A stretch of 64,000 nt of DNA from Halomonas sp. SpR8. Lineage in GTDB: Bacteria > Pseudomonadota > Gammaproteobacteria > Pseudomonadales > Halomonadaceae. The translations under genes and the position numbers were made by a program. Positions 59,612 to 64,000 of this stretch are shown one piece after another. Numbering within the stretch: position 1 is the first letter of the stretch; every line of letters begins with the position of its first letter. The stretch covers positions 1 to 64,000 of the forward strand of contig NZ_JAUAMC010000010.1 of NCBI RefSeq assembly GCF_031010195.1, in the 5' to 3' direction. The notes under the pieces were generated by a model that saw only the letters and a program-made list of their open reading frames with translations, did no database searches and had not been told where the DNA came from.

Positions 59612-59640
59612 GGCAGACAGGTTTCATTTGCAGGTTTTAG

Positions 59641-61032
<1,392 letters not shown>

Positions 61033-61056
61033 TCCCGTCCATTAGGGGAATTCGCT

Positions 61057-61485
61057 ATGGCGAATAGCTTTACTTGCAATATCGTCAGCGCTGAAGCATC
61101 GATCTTCTCAGGTACCGTTGAGCAGGTGATTGCTTCCGGGATTATGGGTGATCTGGGCATTTTGCCGGGTCACGCCCCGCTGCTGACCGAGCTTAAGCCG
61201 GGTCCGGTTCGCGTGATTCAAGATGGTGGCAAGGAAGAGAATTTCTATGTCTCGGGTGGCTTCATGGAAGTCCAGCCGGATGTGGTGACGATTCTGGCCG
61301 ATGCTGCCTCGCGCGCCAGCGACCTCAATGAAGCTGCTGCCGAAGAAGCGCGTCAGCAGGCGCTGAAAGCCTTTAATGAGAAGTCAACGGAGCTTGATTA
61401 TACTCGGGCTGCCGCTGAACTCGCCGAAGCCGTTGCTCAGTTGCGAACGATCCAGCAGCTGCGTAAAAAGGCGGGTAAAGGCTAA
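61057..61485 (+). CDS. atpC: ATP synthase F1 subunit epsilon
   Basis: Regulatory rotor subunit that can inhibit ATP hydrolysis. 142 residues, N-terminal beta sandwich ([40 protein letters not shown]) and a C-terminal helical hairpin rich in Ala, Glu and Arg. Last gene of the operon, followed by a terminator. Confidence 0.96.
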   Translation: MANSFTCNIVSAEASIFSGTVEQVIASGIMGDLGILPGHAPLLTELKPGPVRVIQDGGKEENFYVSGGFMEVQPDVVTILADAASRASDLNEAAAEEARQQALKAFNEKSTELDYTRAAAELAEAVAQLRTIQQLRKKAGKG

Positions 61486-61510
61486 CACTCACGCGTTTGG
61501 CGTGTGTCTA

Positions 61511-61553
61511 ACGCCCCTTAAACCTGTCAGCAAAGGTTTAAGGGGCGTTTTTT
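61511..61553 (+). terminator. Terminator of the ATP synthase operon
   Basis: ACGCCCCTTAAACCT and AGGTTTAAGGGGCGT form a perfect 15-bp stem (61511-61548) ending in six T. Confidence 0.95.
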
Positions 61554-61619
61554 GTTTGTCAGTACCTTACGTCAATATGATGGTTAGCAGCACGACGTTG
61601 TTTCGTGAAGGGGAGCGCC

Positions 61620-63002
61620 ATGGCACTGAATGAAGAAAGCCTGCAGGAATTAAAAGCCGAACTACTTGAGGAGTTGGCCAAGGAAGCGCCGAGTAAATCG
61701 GTACTCTCTTTGCGTTTGGCCGAAACTCGCTCAGCGGATATCGGTGAAGTGCTTGAGGAGATGATTGAAGACGATGAAGAGCTGCCTGCTGCGCTCTCTC
61801 TGTTAGATATTTTGTCTGCTGAGCGTGCCGCTAACGTGCTGGGCTATTTACCCGGCGAGAGCCAGCTTGAGGTAGTCGGGCAACTGGATGACAGCCAGGT
61901 GCTCAAGCTGCTGGAAGAGATGGGCTCGGACGAACGCGCCGACCTATTCAATCTCCTCAATGAAGATCGCCGCGAAGCGCTGCTACGGCGTATGGCCCAC
62001 CAAGAGCGCGAAGACCTAAAGCGGCTTGCCAGTTACGAAGAGGGTACCGCAGGCGCCATCATGACCTCTGACTATGTCTCCATAGCCAGTGGCATGACGG
62101 TGTCGCAAGCGATGATGCGGGTCCGTCAAACCGCGCCGGACGCGGAAACGGTCTACCAGCTGTATATCCTCGATAGTGACGGTCAACTGATCGGCACCAT
62201 GTCACTGCGCCAACTGATGGTGGCGCGCCCCGGCGCCCTTGTCGATGACATTATGATCAAAGATGTTATCAGCGCTCGCGTGGATAAAGCTCAGGAAGAT
62301 GTCGCGCGCATTGTCGCCAAGTACGATCTATTAGCCCTGCCGGTGATCGATGTCGAAGACCGTATGGTAGGGATCGTGACCCACGATGATGCCATGGACG
62401 TAGCTGAATCCGAGGCCACCGAGGATTTCCACAAGGGGATGTCGATCGGCCAGTTGGAAGATGGTGTGAGCCGGGTGAAGCTTTGGAGTCTCTATCGTAA
62501 ACGGGTGTTTTGGCTGGTACTGCTGGTATTTGCCAACCTGTTTTCGGGCGCCGGGATTGCCTATTTCGAAGAGACGATTGCGGCGCAAGTGGCCCTGGTA
62601 TTCTTTCTACCGCTATTGATCGGTAGTGGTGGTAATGCTGGCGCCCAGGCCGCTACGTTGATGGTGCGTGGCATGGCAACGGGCGATGTAGGCGTCAAAG
62701 ATTGGGGCAAATTACTGGGCCGCGAGCTGCTGGTGGCGGGGGCGTTGGGTATTACCATGGCCATTGCAGTCACGCCGATTGGCATCATGCGCGGAGGTGA
62801 GGCGCTAGCGATGGTGGTTGCCTTGAGTATGGTCACCATCGTGCTGTTTGGTAGCCTGCTGGGGATGTGCCTGCCGTTTGTGCTCGAGCGTTTCAAAGTC
62901 GATCCTGCTACAGCGTCGGCGCCGCTGGTGACCACGCTGATCGATGCCTCTGGGGTAGTGATTTATTTCAGTATTGCCACCGCATTTTTATCGGGTATGT
63001 AA
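61620..63002 (+). CDS. mgtE: Magnesium transporter MgtE
   Basis: Mg2+-gated magnesium channel. 460 residues from the ATG at 61620 (AGGGGAGC upstream). A GTG five codons earlier was rejected. An acidic N domain of helical repeats (about 20-125, for example LPGESQLEVVGQLDDSQVLK) is followed by a CBS pair (about 135-255, with TAGAIMTSDYVSI and VVDVEDRMVGIVTHDDAMDV-like segment) and five membrane helices (about 285-460, with PLLIGSGGNAGAQAATLMVR, the pore motif). Confidence 0.94.
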   Translation: MALNEESLQELKAELLEELAKEAPSKSVLSLRLAETRSADIGEVLEEMIEDDEELPAALSLLDILSAERAANVLGYLPGESQLEVVGQLDDSQVLKLLEEMGSDERADLFNLLNEDRREALLRRMAHQEREDLKRLASYEEGTAGAIMTSDYVSIASGMTVSQAMMRVRQTAPDAETVYQLYILDSDGQLIGTMSLRQLMVARPGALVDDIMIKDVISARVDKAQEDVARIVAKYDLLALPVIDVEDRMVGIVTHDDAMDVAESEATEDFHKGMSIGQLEDGVSRVKLWSLYRKRVFWLVLLVFANLFSGAGIAYFEETIAAQVALVFFLPLLIGSGGNAGAQAATLMVRGMATGDVGVKDWGKLLGRELLVAGALGITMAIAVTPIGIMRGGEALAMVVALSMVTIVLFGSLLGMCLPFVLERFKVDPATASAPLVTTLIDASGVVIYFSIATAFLSGM

Positions 63003-63023
63003 GACCGCTTTTTTGTATAAAAC

Positions 63024-64000
63024 CTAGCGCATTGAGCTGCTGGCGGCGCGGGTGATGAACAGCACCTCGACATGGCCAAGCCACTCGATATCGCTAGCGA
63101 GCGCTTTTAGCTGGCTAGCGAGACACTGGGGTGGCTGGTTAACCGCGTCATCGATGATCAGCGAGACGGATACTTTGTCATCTAAATAGTGCAGCTGAAG
63201 CTCCTTCAAGGTGCGCCAAACAGGGTGCTTATACCAGCGTGCATCCAGGGCGGCTTCTACTTCTGGGCGCAGCGGCAGGCCGGGAAGGCGGCTGGGGTCG
63301 CCTGCACCGGCGTCGTCTTCGGGGTCAACGTGGAAGATCACATCGGTGAGCGCAGGAAATTCGTGACGCAGCCGGCGGCTGACTTCGTTACCAATTTCAT
63401 GGGCTTCCGAGACGGTAATTTTAGGCCCAACCACCACGTGAAGATCGACCATCACCCAGCCGGCCGATTGGCGCGTGCGCAGGTCGTGGACGCTATCTAC
63501 GCCGGGTACGCTGCATGCAACGTCATGCATTTGATCCTGTACATCTTCCGGCAGCGCGGTATCCACTAGTTCCCGGGCGGACTCCCACAACAAGTCCAAA
63601 CCAACCTTGCCGACCAATAAGCCGACGATGATGGCGGCCACGGCGTCCAGCCAACCCAAACCAAACTGGGCGCCCACCAATGCCACCAGCACCACGGCGG
63701 TAGATAGTGCATCGCTGCGCGAGTGCCAGGCGTTGGCTTCGAGTAATTTAGACCTTACCCGCTTGGCGACGCGCATGGTGTAGCGAAAAATCCACTCTTT
63801 GCTAAACAACGCAATCACGGTAATCACGATTGCCAGTGCGCCAGGGGCGTTAACGTCGGCACCACTAAACAGGCGATCCAGGCTCGACCAGGCAATCGCG
63901 CCAGCCACGAAAATCAGCACGCTACCCAGTAGCAGCGTGGTCAGAGTTTCTATGCGCCCATGCCCATAATGGTGGTCTTTATCGGGTTCCTGGCGCCCAT
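63024..64000 (-). CDS. Cation diffusion facilitator (CDF) family efflux transporter, 5' end outside the window
   Basis: The frame stays open to the window edge, so the first part is missing. The visible 325 residues begin RQEPDKDHHYGHGRIETLTT, the conserved CDF HxxGHGR motif before helix III. HSRSDALSTAVVLVALVGAQ (HxxxD metal site) follows, then helices, then a cytoplasmic dimer domain (RTRQSAGWVMVDLHVVV, FHVDPEDD). The C-terminal tail of about 100 residues is longer than in E. coli FieF. It probably exports a divalent metal such as Fe, Zn, Mn or Co. It is convergent with mgtE. Confidence 0.92.
   Translation of the reverse strand, partial: GRQEPDKDHHYGHGRIETLTTLLLGSVLIFVAGAIAWSSLDRLFSGADVNAPGALAIVITVIALFSKEWIFRYTMRVAKRVRSKLLEANAWHSRSDALSTAVVLVALVGAQFGLGWLDAVAAIIVGLLVGKVGLDLLWESARELVDTALPEDVQDQMHDVACSVPGVDSVHDLRTRQSAGWVMVDLHVVVGPKITVSEAHEIGNEVSRRLRHEFPALTDVIFHVDPEDDAGAGDPSRLPGLPLRPEVEAALDARWYKHPVWRTLKELQLHYLDDKVSVSLIIDDAVNQPPQCLASQLKALASDIEWLGHVEVLFITRAASSSMR

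Overview
The window looks like the replication-origin neighbourhood of a gammaproteobacterial chromosome, most likely a Halomonas-type (Halomonadaceae) organism. The basis is gene content and order (dnaA-dnaN-recF-gyrB, rpmH-rnpA-yidC-mnmE, mnmG-rsmG-parA-parB-atpIBEFHAGDC), protein resemblance to Halomonas and Pseudomonas homologues from memory, and moderate-to-high GC. No database search was possible, so the genus is an inference.

Layout. 1-540: the 5' end of a group II intron sits directly after an intrinsic terminator that ends a tiny transcription unit encoding a 32-residue hydrophobic protein. 541-2896: ilvA and rpiA. 2910-17278: a lipopolysaccharide core locus. It holds Kdo transferase (waaA), ADP-heptose synthesis (hldE, hldD, with gmhB further on at 20.6 kb), heptosyltransferases (waaF and two related GT9 proteins), a Kdo kinase (kdkA), five other glycosyltransferase or unknown genes, an OpgB-like phosphotransferase, and the wreck of a YrbL-like gene. 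The centre (7.4-13.6 kb) is visibly AT-rich and looks acquired. 17388-28.2 kb: glyQS, gmhB, gyrB, recF, dnaN, dnaA, with four parS sites between 20.5 and 24.5 kb and a DnaA-box-rich origin candidate between dnaA and rpmH.

28.2-32.1 kb: rpmH, rnpA, yidC, mnmE, with no yidD in its usual place. 32.1-49.2 kb: about 17 kb of genes separating mnmE from mnmG, which are close neighbours in Pseudomonas. These are rlmJ, an OmpA-like lipoprotein, hemW, rdgB, a complete curli locus (csgDEFG, csgB, csgA), an unknown secreted protein, hemL, thiD, hemJ, a ClC-type chloride transporter, argC, erpA and an amino-acid ABC transporter. 49.2-49.8 kb: a second DnaA-box cluster with an AT-rich tract upstream of mnmG, the position of oriC in Escherichia and Vibrio. 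49.8-61.5 kb: mnmG, rsmG, parAB and the F1Fo ATP synthase operon. 61.6-64.0 kb: mgtE and a cation-diffusion-facilitator gene cut by the window edge.

The main points for a second look are the two separate origin-like DnaA-box clusters about 21.5 kb apart, the parS cluster around gyrB/recF (two sites inside recF) lying 28 kb or more from parAB, the intron-after-terminator junction with its small-protein gene, an 8-bp tandem repeat in the curli locus, an uncharacterised secreted protein beside csgA, and the decayed YrbL-like gene. No tRNA, rRNA, CRISPR array, insertion sequence or prophage gene was recognised.
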